NCBI RefSeq assembly: GCF_001659785.1
Contig: NZ_CP015961.1
Coordinates: 1,798,001 to 1,862,000, forward strand
Direction: 5' to 3'
Length of the DNA stretch: 64,000 nt
From: Dietzia timorensis
Lineage (GTDB): Bacteria > Actinomycetota > Actinomycetes > Mycobacteriales > Mycobacteriaceae
A model generated the notes under the pieces. The model searched no databases, was not told where the DNA came from, and saw only the letters and a list, made by a program, of their open reading frames with translations. Made by a program: the position numbers and the translations under genes. Positions 1-11,391 of the stretch are shown here, piece after piece. Position 1 is the first letter of the stretch, and each line of letters begins with the position of its first letter.

Positions 1-425
1 CCTCCCCACAGGTCTACGCTGTCGCCGGTAGTGATGCCCGCGGTCTCTGCGAGCGCCGACGAGACGATGACCTCGCCAGGCGCCGGCGACGGCACCTCGG
101 GTCGATCTCCAGATACTGCCGCGACGGAGACCGGCTCCTCGCCTACCGTCGAACGACTGAAGGCCACCGAGGTGAAGGGCCCCTTCTCTGCGATCGCGCC
201 GATTTGCTCTTCGGTGAGTGCCGAGCGGTCAAGGCTCGGATCGCCGGTTCCGGAGACCACGGCGCTGGTTCCGCCGAGCGTGTCGAGGGCGGCGATATTG
301 CGGTGCTCCAGTCCACCGGTGAGACCGGAGAGGAAGCTCACGAGTAGTGCCACGAGAGCGACCGTGACGGTGATGAGCGCGAACCGGCCCTTCGCCGATC
401 GCAGCTCTCGAATTCCTACGAACAT
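1..425 (-). CDS. ABC transporter permease, FtsX/MacB-like (5' part only)
   Basis: The minus strand from an ATG at 425 reads into the left window edge, so only the N-terminal ~141 residues are present. The protein opens with MFVGIRELRSAKGRF, then a hydrophobic helix (about residues 15-35, rich in V, A, L). An extracytoplasmic segment with LDTLGGTSAVVSGTG and PGEVIVSSALAETAGI follows. This is the layout of FtsX-like permeases: a short cytoplasmic start, one helix, then a large periplasmic domain. Such permeases work with an ATP-binding protein encoded next door, here beyond the window. A GAAGGGA stretch lies about 10 nt upstream of the ATG as ribosome binding site. The substrate cannot be told; relatives handle lipoproteins, peptides or drugs. 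The family call is fairly firm. Confidence 0.75.
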   Translation of the reverse strand, partial: MFVGIRELRSAKGRFALITVTVALVALLVSFLSGLTGGLEHRNIAALDTLGGTSAVVSGTGDPSLDRSALTEEQIGAIAEKGPFTSVAFSRSTVGEEPVSVAAVSGDRPEVPSPAPGEVIVSSALAETAGITTGDSVDLWG

Positions 426-448
426 GATGTGAATCCCTTCGTTATCTC

Positions 449-473
449 GCTGACTTCCAGTCAAGTCGTCAGC
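449..473. promoter_or_regulatory. inverted repeat upstream of the ABC permease
   Basis: GCTGAC and GTCAGC form outer arms 13 nt apart, and GACTT/AAGTC form nested inner arms. The repeat lies 24-48 nt upstream of the permease start, in the 253-bp gap between two divergent genes. Its size and symmetry suit a TetR- or MarR-type operator, but no regulator gene is visible here, so the role is a guess. Nothing coding is seen in the rest of the gap (426-678). Confidence 0.25.
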
Positions 474-678
474 CAGCGGTTTCACATCGGCATGAGGTCT
501 GTCCCGACATCAATCGTTCGGATGAGCGCAGATAGCCGGAAGTCGTGCCGGGATCTCATACACCGACGTCTCGAATCGGGGACATTCATGCAGGAATGTT
601 GGGATTGGGGAGCGCACGGGCGAATGCATACACTTGGACTCTGGCGAGTACGGGAAAGGGCGCCGTAGAAAGGGAGCA

Positions 679-2145
679 ATGACAGCGGAAACGGGCATCG
701 ATCCAGAGGAATTGGCCACGTGCCTCCGAGTTCTGGACGAAGGCGGCCGTCTGCCGGCCGATCATCCCGATTCCGTGGCCCTCCAACGCGCCGTCGGCCA
801 CCTTTTCAAGGAAGTAAAGAGGCAGCGCCGCGCTGCCGCCCGCCAGAGTCGCCAACAGGCCGACCAAGCAGTTCTCGAGAGGACCGCGACTGGGTCCGCT
901 GGGCGTATCGACGACGAGACCGCCGGAATCCGTCTCGTGTCCGACGTTCCTGGCGAAATCGCGGGACACCTGCAACGTCCGCAAGATTGCTACATTTGTA
1001 AAGATCCGTATACGCAGGTAGACGCGTTCTATCATCAGTTATGCCCGCGGTGCGCCGCGCTCAATCGGGCGAGGCGGGACCCGGACATGGACCTACGCGG
1101 GAAACGAGCACTGCTCACGGGCGGACGCGCGAAGATCGGCATGTACATTGCGTTGATGCTCCTTCGCGCGGGCGCGGCGCTGACAATAACGACCCGCTTT
1201 CCACGGGACGCTGCGCGCCGGTTTTCTTTGATGGACGACTACGACGACTGGGGCGATCGACTCACCGTCGTGGGCGTCGACCTTCGCGACCCGGCACAGG
1301 TGACGGCGGTCGCCGACGAAGTGGCGGCGTCCGGCCCCCTCGACATACTCATCAATAACGCGGCACAAACTGTCCGCCGCTCCCCCGGCGCCTACTCGGG
1401 CCTCGTAGACGGAGAGTCCGTCCCTCTATCCGGCAAAGCCGAGAGCGTGGCGATGGTGTCGATGGGACGGACGAGCCAGGCTCATCCTGCCTCGCTGGCG
1501 GCGGCCGGAGAGACGTTATCGACGTTGGAAAATACTTCGCCCCTTGCGTCTGCGAACGCGCAGCGAGTCGCCGTCGATGCTCTGCAGGCGGGTTCGGCAT
1601 CACTCGAACGCATTGCCGCCGGCACCGCGGTCGACGCCGGCGGCCTGATCCCCGACCTCGTGGATTCGAATTCATGGGTCCAGACGGTCGAGCAGATCGC
1701 CCCGCTAGAGATGCTCGAGGTCCAACTATGCAACGCCGTGGCACCATTCATTCTACTGTCGCGACTGCGGCCTGCCCTCGAAGCATCAAAAGCCAGGCGC
1801 AAGTACGTCGTCAACGTATCGGCGATGGAGGGGGTCTTCTCGCGGCGATACAAGGGCTCGGGACACCCTCACACCAACATGGCGAAGGCGGGCCTGAACA
1901 TGCTGACCCGGACGAGCGCTGCCGAACTCTATGAGCGCGGAATTCTCATGACCGCGGTGGACACCGGGTGGATCACCGACGAGCGTCCGCATTCGACCAA
2001 GACCCGTCTCGCCTCGGAAGGCTTTCGAGCTCCTCTCGATCTCGTGGATGGTGCCGCGCGCGTCGTCGACCCGATCGTGCGCGGTGAGGCCGGCGAGGAT
2101 GTCTACGGTGTCTTCCTCAAGGATTTCGAGTCGTATCCGTGGTGA
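679..2145 (+). CDS. SDR-family oxidoreductase with N-terminal four-cysteine module
   Basis: This is a 488-aa protein. Residues 1-100 are polar and probably helical. Next is a possible zinc ribbon, C104-x2-C107 and C122-x2-C125. Then comes a Rossmann-fold short-chain dehydrogenase domain beginning TGGRAKIG (147-154), with LINNAAQT as the NNAG motif and Ser381 in NVSAME. In classical SDRs a Tyr sits four residues before the catalytic Lys; here the site reads TNMAK (Thr399, Lys403). The reaction may therefore be non-standard, or the domain may only bind NAD(P). A long insert (roughly residues 245-340) separates NNAA from the active site. The start at 679 is chosen because GAAAGGGAG sits just before it; an in-frame TTG at 634 has no such site. 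A nucleoside hydrolase follows 4 nt later, which suggests co-transcription. The substrate is unknown. Confidence 0.75.
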   Translation: MTAETGIDPEELATCLRVLDEGGRLPADHPDSVALQRAVGHLFKEVKRQRRAAARQSRQQADQAVLERTATGSAGRIDDETAGIRLVSDVPGEIAGHLQRPQDCYICKDPYTQVDAFYHQLCPRCAALNRARRDPDMDLRGKRALLTGGRAKIGMYIALMLLRAGAALTITTRFPRDAARRFSLMDDYDDWGDRLTVVGVDLRDPAQVTAVADEVAASGPLDILINNAAQTVRRSPGAYSGLVDGESVPLSGKAESVAMVSMGRTSQAHPASLAAAGETLSTLENTSPLASANAQRVAVDALQAGSASLERIAAGTAVDAGGLIPDLVDSNSWVQTVEQIAPLEMLEVQLCNAVAPFILLSRLRPALEASKARRKYVVNVSAMEGVFSRRYKGSGHPHTNMAKAGLNMLTRTSAAELYERGILMTAVDTGWITDERPHSTKTRLASEGFRAPLDLVDGAARVVDPIVRGEAGEDVYGVFLKDFESYPW

Positions 2146-2149
2146 AGGC

Positions 2150-3211
2150 GTGAGCACACTGGACCCGCGACCTAAAACCGTTCTCCTCGATTGCGATCCG
2201 GGAATCGATGATGCGATGGCGATCGTGGATCTTCTCGCCAGGAGATCGTTCGGTGAGATCGACATCGCAGGGATCGTCGCCACCGCCGGGAATGCGAGCG
2301 TCGAGGACTGTGTTGCTTCGGCCCTGTCGTGGCTCGAGCTCGGCGAGCGAACCGATCGGGAGCAAGAACGGCGCGGCACCGACCGGATACCTGTCTTCGC
2401 GGGCGCGTCGGGACCGATCGAGGTCGAGCATGCCTTTACTCCGGAAACCCATGGTGAGCACGGGCGTGGATACGCTCCTCTGGTGCGGGCGGCACGACCG
2501 GCGTCATCGATTGGTGGTGCGCGCGCATGGAGCGAAGTGAGCCGCCGCTTCGAGGGCGAGCTGCACGCCGTGGTGATTGGTCCATTGAGCACGCTTGCCG
2601 CGGCTCTGGAACTCGATGAGGGCATCGCCGACAGATTGGCGAGCCTGACGATCATGGGCGGGAGCTTCTGCGGCCATCCCGGCAACACTACATCTGTAGC
2701 GGAATGGAACTCCCACTTCGACCCGGAGGCCGCTCAGCGCGTTTGCGAGCGCTTTGCCGGGCGTGCCGTGGTGCCGCGGTGGTGCGGGCAGAACGTCACC
2801 GATTTCGCCGTCTTTACGCCCGCCGATATCACCGAGGTCCTCTCGGCGACCAGGGGCGCCCCGGTGACCCGCGCTCTGGCGGCGGCACTTCGGTTCTATT
2901 TCGAATTTCACGACAGCGTCGGCGAGGGATACGGCGCGAAGGTTCACGACCCGATCGCCGCCGCACTCGCGCTCGAGCCCGCGGCGGGGCGTTGGAGGCC
3001 GGCTCGGATCGACGTCTCCACTGCCGATCCTCTTACCCGCGGACAATCGATCGCCGAGTTTCGACCCGAGCGCTGGTTCGGCGGTGTGTACGGAAGCGGC
3101 CCGCGTAATGCCGATGTTCTGGTGGATATCCCCGGAATGCCTGGGGCGGGTGGGATCGACGAAATCATCGCCCACTGGAAGGCTCGACATATCCGTTGGG
3201 TCTGCGGCTGA
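2150..3211 (+). CDS. nucleoside hydrolase (IunH/rih family)
   Basis: The predicted 353-aa protein begins with the family hallmark LLDCDPGIDDAMAIV, whose aspartates hold the catalytic Ca2+. Further on it has VVIGPLSTLAAAL, MGGSF and, near the end, KVHDPIAAALAL, where the His-Asp pair of the active site is expected. Family members cleave the N-glycosidic bond of ribonucleosides to free base and ribose in the cytosol; base preference cannot be read here. Family length is about 310-350 aa, so the gene is full length. The GTG at 2150 lies 4 nt after the preceding SDR stop, with GAAGG overlapping that stop as ribosome binding site. Pairing with the SDR suggests a shared nucleoside-related task, but that is inference. 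Confidence 0.85.
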   Translation: MSTLDPRPKTVLLDCDPGIDDAMAIVDLLARRSFGEIDIAGIVATAGNASVEDCVASALSWLELGERTDREQERRGTDRIPVFAGASGPIEVEHAFTPETHGEHGRGYAPLVRAARPASSIGGARAWSEVSRRFEGELHAVVIGPLSTLAAALELDEGIADRLASLTIMGGSFCGHPGNTTSVAEWNSHFDPEAAQRVCERFAGRAVVPRWCGQNVTDFAVFTPADITEVLSATRGAPVTRALAAALRFYFEFHDSVGEGYGAKVHDPIAAALALEPAAGRWRPARIDVSTADPLTRGQSIAEFRPERWFGGVYGSGPRNADVLVDIPGMPGAGGIDEIIAHWKARHIRWVCG

Positions 3212-3370
3212 GTTGCTGGCAGGGTGGCCGTTTGCCCCCAACAAATCAGCCGAAAGGATGACCTGAATTCCGGCTGAGTGGCCGATGTGGATGCTCTTCG
3301 GAAGCGATGTAATCGTCGGTGTAAAAGAATCCGACCGGCGGGCGCCGGGAATCATCGTGCTGGAGAAGAA

Positions 3371-5020
3371 ATGAACACCGAAGTTGCTCCCGAAAGCGAC
3401 GTGAAGCCGCCTTCACGCCGGGACTGGCTTGCACTCGCCGTCTTGTCGATCGGCCTGGGGCTGATCGTGCTCGACGGAACCATCGTCGGGGTTGCCTTAC
3501 CGGATATTATCGCCGATCTCAGTCTCGAGTTCGCCGAGGCGCAGTGGGTCAACAGCCTCTACGCCGTAGTCCTCGCAGCGCTCCTGCTGTCCACAGGCAA
3601 GCTCGCCGACGCCGTCGGCCGCAAGCGGTTGTTCGTCGCGGGGCTTGCCGTGTTCATGGGCGGCAGCGTGCTCGCGGCGATGTCGGAGGGGGCGTCAATG
3701 CTCATCGCCGCTCGCGCCGTGCAGGCGCTGGGCGCGGCGATGATCATGCCCTCGACCTTGTCCACGGTGAACGCAGTGTTCCGTGGTCGTTATCGCGCGG
3801 CCGCTTTCGGTGTGTGGGGCGCAGTGATCTCGGGGGCGGCCGCTGTCGGTCCGCTCGCAGGTGGAGCGCTCACCCAATGGGCGAGCTGGCATTGGATCTT
3901 TCTCGTCAACGTTGCCGTCGGTGCGGCAGTCATCGTCGCTGCGCTCGCCACGGTCCCCGAAACTTCAGGCGTACGTTCTCGTCCCGGCGCCGATGTCGAT
4001 GGCGCCTTGTTGAGCGCGATCGGATTCGGCATGCTCGTGTTCGGAGTAATCGAGGGCCCGGACCTCGGGTGGTGGACACCGAAGGAAAGCTTCGCATTCT
4101 TCGGCTTCGAATGGTCCGTGAACGCGGCAGTTTCCCCGGTGCCCGTGGCGCTCTGTATAGCCGTGGTTTCGCTTGTTCTTTTCGTGCGCTGGGAGATTCA
4201 TCGCGATCGCGTTCGACGCTCCGCGCTCCTCGATGTCACGCTGTTCGACCTGCGGACGTTCTCGTGGGGCAACATCACGGCCGGAATGGTCGCTGTCGGT
4301 GAGTTCGCGATCATTTTCGTCCTACCCCTCAATCTCGTAAACGCATTGGGTCTGAGCTTCATCGCCTCAGGTGTGGTCCTTGCAGCCATGGCCATCGGCG
4401 CCTTTTTCTCGGGGGCGATGGCGCGTCATCTCGCGGCAAGGGTAGGTTCGCCGGGCACGGTGATCTTCGGACTGTCGCTTGAGCTCGCCGGCGTACTGGG
4501 CTTGATCGTCTTTGTGGGAGTCAGCGAGTCCGCGTGGGCCGTCGCGCTGCCTCTCATCGTCTACGGGCTCGGTCTCGGACTCGCCTCTGCGCAATTGACG
4601 GGCACCGTTTTGCAGGACGTCCCCGTCGAAGTCTCGGGACAGGCTTCAGCGACGCAGAGCACCGTGCGCCAGATCGGTACGGCTCTGGGGACCGCGTTCG
4701 CGGGGGCGGCGATGTCTATCGCATTGGCCTCTACACTTCCCTCCGCATTGGCCTCGGCCGGGTTCTCCGGCGCGAGTGCGAGCCAGTACGCGGAGGCGAC
4801 CAGGCAATCGGCGGGATCTGCGATCGCGGCACTACGCGAACAAGGATCCGCAAGCCAGTTCGGTAGCCAAAGCGAGGAAGTGGTGCATGCCTTGAGCGTG
4901 GGAATGGGTCAGGCGACTCAAATCGCCCTCCTTTGCGCGGGCGCGTTCCTGGTTCTCGGGTTGATCGGCGCCGTTCAGGTCAAGCGAGCGGCCGAGTATT
5001 CGTCGGTGGAATCATCGTAG
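3371..5020 (+). CDS. MFS drug exporter, DHA2 (14-helix) family
   Basis: This 549-aa integral membrane protein has about 14 hydrophobic segments. The motif LDGTIVGVALPDI in helix 1 is the DHA2-specific motif D1, and GKLADAVGRKRLF after helix 2 is MFS motif A. WHWIFLVNVAVG closes the first half. EmrB/QacA-type relatives export drugs or lipophilic cations by proton antiport; the real substrate is unknown. The ATG at 3371 has GGAGAAG 2-8 nt upstream. An in-frame start further up (3278) lacks a good site and adds a basic tail unlike the family. The last 46 nt overlap, tail to tail, the 3' end of meaB on the other strand. The 159-bp gap before it probably holds its own promoter. No regulator is adjacent. 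Confidence 0.88.
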   Translation: MNTEVAPESDVKPPSRRDWLALAVLSIGLGLIVLDGTIVGVALPDIIADLSLEFAEAQWVNSLYAVVLAALLLSTGKLADAVGRKRLFVAGLAVFMGGSVLAAMSEGASMLIAARAVQALGAAMIMPSTLSTVNAVFRGRYRAAAFGVWGAVISGAAAVGPLAGGALTQWASWHWIFLVNVAVGAAVIVAALATVPETSGVRSRPGADVDGALLSAIGFGMLVFGVIEGPDLGWWTPKESFAFFGFEWSVNAAVSPVPVALCIAVVSLVLFVRWEIHRDRVRRSALLDVTLFDLRTFSWGNITAGMVAVGEFAIIFVLPLNLVNALGLSFIASGVVLAAMAIGAFFSGAMARHLAARVGSPGTVIFGLSLELAGVLGLIVFVGVSESAWAVALPLIVYGLGLGLASAQLTGTVLQDVPVEVSGQASATQSTVRQIGTALGTAFAGAAMSIALASTLPSALASAGFSGASASQYAEATRQSAGSAIAALREQGSASQFGSQSEEVVHALSVGMGQATQIALLCAGAFLVLGLIGAVQVKRAAEYSSVESS

Positions 5021-6000
5021 GCGTCGAGGATCTGTTGCGCCGCCAGCGTCGCCGTGAGCGAGCCCTCCTTGACCTCGGCGATTACTTCTTTCGCCACCCC
5101 GGCCACAGTCTCACGCTCGGTGAGCCGGGCTAGGAGCTCTTCACGCACCATCGACCACGTCCACTCCGCCTGCTGATCGGCGCGCCGACGGTCGAACTCA
5201 CCCTTGGAGACCATCGTCTCATGGTGCCGCTGGACCTCCGTCCAGAACTCGTCCACCCCGTTTCCGGAGAGACCGGACATCGTCAGGACCGGTGTGGTCC
5301 AGATGGCGTCGTGCGGCTGAATCATGCGCAACGCCGAACCGAGTTCCCGTGCAGCGCGCTTGGCATCCCGCACATGGTCGCCATCGGCCTTGTTCACCGC
5401 GATCAGCTCCGCGATCTCCAATACGCCCTTCTTGATGCCCTGGAGCTGGTCACCGGTGCGTGCGAGGGTGAGGAACGTGAAAATGTCGGTCATTTGGGCG
5501 ACCGTGACCTCTGATTGCCCCACGCCCACCGTTTCCACGAGTATGACGTCGAAGCCCGCTGCCTCGAGGACGATGATCGCTTCCCGCGTCGCTCTTGCCA
5601 CGCCGCCCAGCGTCCCTGAGGTCGGCGATGGCCGAATGTAGGCCTTGTCGTTGACCGACAGGTTCGCCATCCGGGTCTTGTCGCCGAGAATCGAGCCACG
5701 GGTACGCGTAGAAGATGGGTCGACGGCGAGCACGGCGACCTTGTGGCCCTCGTCGATGAGCTTCATCCCGAGCGATTCGATGAAGGTTGACTTGCCGACG
5801 CCGGGCACACCGGTAATCCCGACGCGTAAGGCATTACCCGCGTGCGGCAACAACTCCATGAGAAGAGCCTGCGCGCTGGAACGGTGGCGCCGTGCCGAGG
5901 ACTCGACGAGCGTGATGGCCCGTGCCACCTGGGAACGATCGTCCTTGCGAACGTTCGCGGCCAATGCGGCGACATCGATCGACGGGCGTTCTTGTGCCAC
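4975..6000 (-). CDS. meaB: methylmalonyl-CoA mutase-associated GTPase MeaB
   Basis: The 341-aa P-loop GTPase belongs to the MeaB/ArgK branch of the SIMIBI class. Walker A is GVPGVGKS at residues 64-71. AVDPSSTRTRGSILGDKTRM is the family switch region, VETVGVGQSE is the G3-like segment, and NKADG is the guanine-specificity loop. MeaB loads and protects the adenosylcobalamin of methylmalonyl-CoA mutase. It is the third gene of mutA-mutB-meaB, 6 nt after mutB, which matches the job. Its 3' end overlaps the convergent MFS gene by 46 nt. It is full length compared with the ~330 aa family norm. Identity is secure from sequence plus context. Confidence 0.95.
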   Translation of the reverse strand: MAQERPSIDVAALAANVRKDDRSQVARAITLVESSARRHRSSAQALLMELLPHAGNALRVGITGVPGVGKSTFIESLGMKLIDEGHKVAVLAVDPSSTRTRGSILGDKTRMANLSVNDKAYIRPSPTSGTLGGVARATREAIIVLEAAGFDVILVETVGVGQSEVTVAQMTDIFTFLTLARTGDQLQGIKKGVLEIAELIAVNKADGDHVRDAKRAARELGSALRMIQPHDAIWTTPVLTMSGLSGNGVDEFWTEVQRHHETMVSKGEFDRRRADQQAEWTWSMVREELLARLTERETVAGVAKEVIAEVKEGSLTATLAAQQILDAYDDSTDEYSAARLT

Positions 6001-6006
6001 GGGAGA

Positions 6007-8247
<2,241 letters not shown>

Positions 8248-8249
8248 GG

Positions 8250-10148
8250 CTACTTAACTCCCAACTGCGAAGCGACGCTCGACATGGTTTCGATGACATC
8301 CACCCCCATGGAAAGAAACTCGTCCGGCCTACCATTGCCTTCCGCTTCCGCAAAAGGCTTGGCCGAACCAGCGACGTACACAATGTCCGCGCCCGCGTCA
8401 CGCAGCGCGGCGACCGCATCGGCCCCGGCCTCCGAATAACGAATGTCGGCACCACAGAGCACCGCGATAAATGATGCTTGCGCAGCGCCCACCGGAGAAG
8501 TGACGAAGTCCTTCGCTGCCTTGGCGTAATCGTCGATCGCCGTCACCTCTACGTCATGAGCGACGATTCCGCCGGCGGCGAAGAGATTGACCACGAACGT
8601 GTTGCGCGCGCTTCTTTCGGCGACTTTCCCCAACCCGAAGAACGCGACGGTGGGGCGCTGGCCGGTCCGGTCGAGGAAGTCGTCGGAGCGGTCTCGCAAC
8701 GATTCGTACGCCTCGCCGTAGAAGTACCGTTGCGGCGCACGTTGCTCCTTGGGGAGGGGTTTCTCCGCAAGATTGGGAAATTCGCTTAGCCCGGTGAGCG
8801 GGTGCTTCCGATTAGCGACGAGAGCGGTACGAGCTGCGCGTGCCGCGACGAGGTCGGAGCTGACCTTGTCGGACGAGGCGAACAGGCCTCCCGCCGATTC
8901 GATCTCCTGAAAATAAGTCCAGGCCGTCTCGGCCAATTCTGCAGTACGCGATTCGACGTACCACGAACCACCTGCAGGATCGACGACATGACCGAGATGG
9001 GACTCCTCGATGAGCAGGAGCTGGGTATTTCGAGCCATGCGGCTGGCGAAAGAGCGAGACGTGCCGGAGAGACCGCCGTCCAATGTGGCATCGAAAGCAT
9101 TGACGGTGACGTATTCGGCGCCGCCAAGTCCCGCGGCGAAAGCGGCCACTGTGGAACGAAGCATGTTGACGTAGGGGTCACGCCTCGTCGAGGCGGCGAG
9201 AGAAGTGACCGCGTGCTGCGGAGCATCCCCATGTTCGGGCTCGCCGAGTACTTCGCAAACCCGTGCCCAAAGTGTGCGCGCGGCGCGCATTTTGATGATG
9301 GTTGCAAACTGATCCGGTGTCGCCGAGAAGCGAAACCAGATCTGGTCGAGAGCCTGCGCGGTGCTTAGCCCGGCGTTCGCCAGAGCTCGGACGTACTCGA
9401 CGGCCGCGGCTAGGGCGATCCCGAGCTCCTGCCCGTCGGTGGCGCCCCGTTCATGTGCGCTCGCTCCATCGGCGAGCAGGGATCGGATGGCCTCTCCCCG
9501 ACCCGCGGCGGCGACCGCCGTGCTGACCGCGTCGTCCGTGCTCGCCGATTCGTAGCCGAAGACGGCGGCGGTCCCTGGGGCGCACGCAGCGAGGACCCTG
9601 ATGTCCTTCCGCTCGCCGGTCAAATCACCGGCCTCGGCGGCGGAGTCGATAAGCGAGAAGAGCGCCGCGGTGGTTTCGGGAGTGTGGCCTCCGGCGTCAA
9701 CGATTACGGGCGCGAGCTCGAGAAACACCCCTTCGAGTAGGGCAGGAATATCCGCGGCGGAGGCGTCGAGTGACACCGCGGACGTGCCGTGTCCGAGGGA
9801 ATCCACAAGGAGTTCGTTCGCGGACTTGGGGTCGCTTCCGGCGGTGAAATGTTCGGTGACATGCCAGGCGCCGTCTGGCAGACCTTCGCGTTTGCCGCCA
9901 CGGACGAAGGGGAATTGGCCGGGTGCAGGGTGCTCGGGAATGTCGTCGAGTCCCGTGTACAGCGGGTTGACCGCTATTCCATCCGGTGTGGTGTGGATCA
10001 ACGAGCGCCAAGCGTCGCTCGGCATCTCGCCCGGTTCCTTCCGGGCCGACTTCGCCAGGACTTTGACGACGTCCTTTTCCCAGGTGGAAAAGCCTTCGGC
10101 AAGCTGCGAATCGCCGGAACTGCCGTGCCGTTGATCAGGTGAAACCAC
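8250..10148 (-). CDS. mutA: methylmalonyl-CoA mutase, small (beta, non-catalytic) subunit
   Basis: This 632-aa protein is the paralogous partner of MutB in the heterodimer. It keeps the barrel signatures ([44 protein letters not shown]). In the C-terminal domain the cobalamin motif DxHxxG is replaced by a segment around [14 protein letters not shown], as expected of the structural subunit that binds no B12. The GTG at 10148 is chosen because GGAGG lies 8 nt upstream. The mutB start follows 2 nt after its stop. A TATAAA-like box about 65 nt upstream could be the operon promoter. Full length for the family. Confidence 0.94.
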   Translation of the reverse strand: MVSPDQRHGSSGDSQLAEGFSTWEKDVVKVLAKSARKEPGEMPSDAWRSLIHTTPDGIAVNPLYTGLDDIPEHPAPGQFPFVRGGKREGLPDGAWHVTEHFTAGSDPKSANELLVDSLGHGTSAVSLDASAADIPALLEGVFLELAPVIVDAGGHTPETTAALFSLIDSAAEAGDLTGERKDIRVLAACAPGTAAVFGYESASTDDAVSTAVAAAGRGEAIRSLLADGASAHERGATDGQELGIALAAAVEYVRALANAGLSTAQALDQIWFRFSATPDQFATIIKMRAARTLWARVCEVLGEPEHGDAPQHAVTSLAASTRRDPYVNMLRSTVAAFAAGLGGAEYVTVNAFDATLDGGLSGTSRSFASRMARNTQLLLIEESHLGHVVDPAGGSWYVESRTAELAETAWTYFQEIESAGGLFASSDKVSSDLVAARAARTALVANRKHPLTGLSEFPNLAEKPLPKEQRAPQRYFYGEAYESLRDRSDDFLDRTGQRPTVAFFGLGKVAERSARNTFVVNLFAAGGIVAHDVEVTAIDDYAKAAKDFVTSPVGAAQASFIAVLCGADIRYSEAGADAVAALRDAGADIVYVAGSAKPFAEAEGNGRPDEFLSMGVDVIETMSSVASQLGVK

Positions 10149-10212
10149 GCCTGATGCCTCCTGTTGGATGTGGATTTCGTCTACCGAGCAACCTTAGTCG
10201 AACGTGTTTCAA

Positions 10213-10218
10213 TTTATA
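10213..10218 (-). promoter_or_regulatory. mutA: candidate -10 box of the mutA-mutB-meaB operon
   Basis: Read on the minus strand the box is TATAAA inside GATTATAAATTG, an AT-rich island in high-G+C DNA. It is 65 nt before the mutA GTG. A hexamer 17 nt upstream, TTTCAT, is only a poor -35 match. This is a sequence-only guess; the transcription start has not been seen. Confidence 0.35.
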
Positions 10219-10242
10219 ATCGACGGGTTGTAGCAATGAAAG

Positions 10243-10626
10243 CTAAGCATTGATTGCGTTCCAAATCACAGTGAAGAGCACTGTTCCCGCGGTGGCGTAG
10301 ATGGTGGCCCAGATGATGGAGCCGACCGTCACCGCAGGGAGGTAACGGCGAATCGGCATACGCATCGCGCCGGCAGAGAAATTGATCGCTGTCTGCAGGC
10401 CGATGGTGAGAAAGGATAACGGGACCGCCGCCACGCCCCATGTCGCCATGATGTCGCGGGCGCGATCCATCGCCTTTCCCTCGAGGCGCTCTTGCAGGCG
10501 CCGGGACCTGCGGCCACCGCTGTCGGCCGCGCGTCCGAGCCAATAGGTGGCGTTGGCGCGCAGCATGACGATCACGAACAGGATGCCGAACGCCAGCGCG
10601 AACGGTAAGTCACGGATTGCTTCCAT
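10243..10626 (-). CDS. small DedA/VTT-like membrane protein
   Basis: This 127-aa hydrophobic protein has three probable helices: about residues 8-27, 66-85 and 98-122. The C-terminal half, with TIGLQTAINFSAGAMRMPIR followed by RYLPAVTVGSIIWATIY, resembles the end of DedA/VTT proteins: the re-entrant helix and its RMP-like turn. The first, larger part of a typical ~200-aa DedA protein is missing. It may be a natural short form or a reduced relic. The gene lies 45 nt after heme oxygenase on the same strand and 94 nt before mutA. The start is an ATG with no strong ribosome binding site. Relatives are thought to move phospholipids or keep membrane charge balanced; the function here is unknown. 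Confidence 0.6.
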   Translation of the reverse strand: MEAIRDLPFALAFGILFVIVMLRANATYWLGRAADSGGRRSRRLQERLEGKAMDRARDIMATWGVAAVPLSFLTIGLQTAINFSAGAMRMPIRRYLPAVTVGSIIWATIYATAGTVLFTVIWNAINA

Positions 10627-10671
10627 ATAATTTCGGGCGTCACGGGTCGAGGTGGCGCCGATGACTCTTTT

Positions 10672-11364
10672 CTACTCGTCCGACGATCCGGCCACCACTG
10701 GTTCGAGCGCGCGGAAGAGCGCCGTGTTGTGGGCGAAGGCGTTCGACGCACCTTCGAGCGCATGAGCGCGCGTGGCGTCGTCAAGCGGGAGCTCGTCGAG
10801 CGCCGTACGGTAGGAATCCTTGAAGAGCTTCGGCTTGTCGATGTCGAAGGAGTAGAAACTCAGCGACTCCGACGGTATCGAGTACGCCCTCGACACAAGG
10901 CGGGACACAACTTGTCCGCCCGACAGATCTCCGAGGTATCGGACGTAGTGGTGTCCTGCGAGAGTAGCGGCGGCTTCGCGAGAACTGGAGGCACCGAGTT
11001 CTCGGAGCTCGGAAACATATGCCTGGGTGGGAGCGCTCGGTTCGCGCTCGAACACGACGCCGGCGGTTGTGAGTGCATCGAGGTCCGCCCGCAGCGCGGC
11101 GGTCCGCTCTAGCCGTGCATCGTGCAAGGGGGAAAGGAACGCGGAGTCCGCGTGTGCTCTGATCGCGTCTTCGAGTGCTTCGTAGACGTGGAGATACTGC
11201 GCATGGAGAGCGGCGAGCGCGGCCGTGCCCGCCTTCGCGTCCAGATCGCCGCGCAACAGGGTGTCCATGAAGGTGCTGTGCTCGGCTTCCTCGTGGACTC
11301 TTGCGGTTGCGTTCTTGAGTTCGACAGAGAACGTTGTCGCGTCGGAAACCTCTGTTGCGGTCAT
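10672..11364 (-). CDS. hmuO: biliverdin-forming heme oxygenase (HmuO/HO-1 type)
   Basis: The predicted 230-aa cytosolic enzyme opens heme to biliverdin, CO and Fe2+, so the cell can use heme as an iron source. The start region ATARVHEEAEHSTFMDTLL matches corynebacterial HmuO. His24 sits where the proximal heme ligand should be, and RYLGDLSGGQVVSRL is the distal helix with its flexible glycines. The ATG at 11364 is chosen so the N-terminus agrees with the family; an in-frame start 48 nt upstream adds an unrelated tail. A weak DtxR/IdeR-like box lies 28-46 nt upstream, which would fit iron control. A small membrane protein follows. No heme uptake genes are beside it. Confidence 0.93.
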   Translation of the reverse strand: MTATEVSDATTFSVELKNATARVHEEAEHSTFMDTLLRGDLDAKAGTAALAALHAQYLHVYEALEDAIRAHADSAFLSPLHDARLERTAALRADLDALTTAGVVFEREPSAPTQAYVSELRELGASSSREAAATLAGHHYVRYLGDLSGGQVVSRLVSRAYSIPSESLSFYSFDIDKPKLFKDSYRTALDELPLDDATRAHALEGASNAFAHNTALFRALEPVVAGSSDE

Positions 11365-11391
11365 GTTGTATCGCAGACTTTCTGTAGGACA

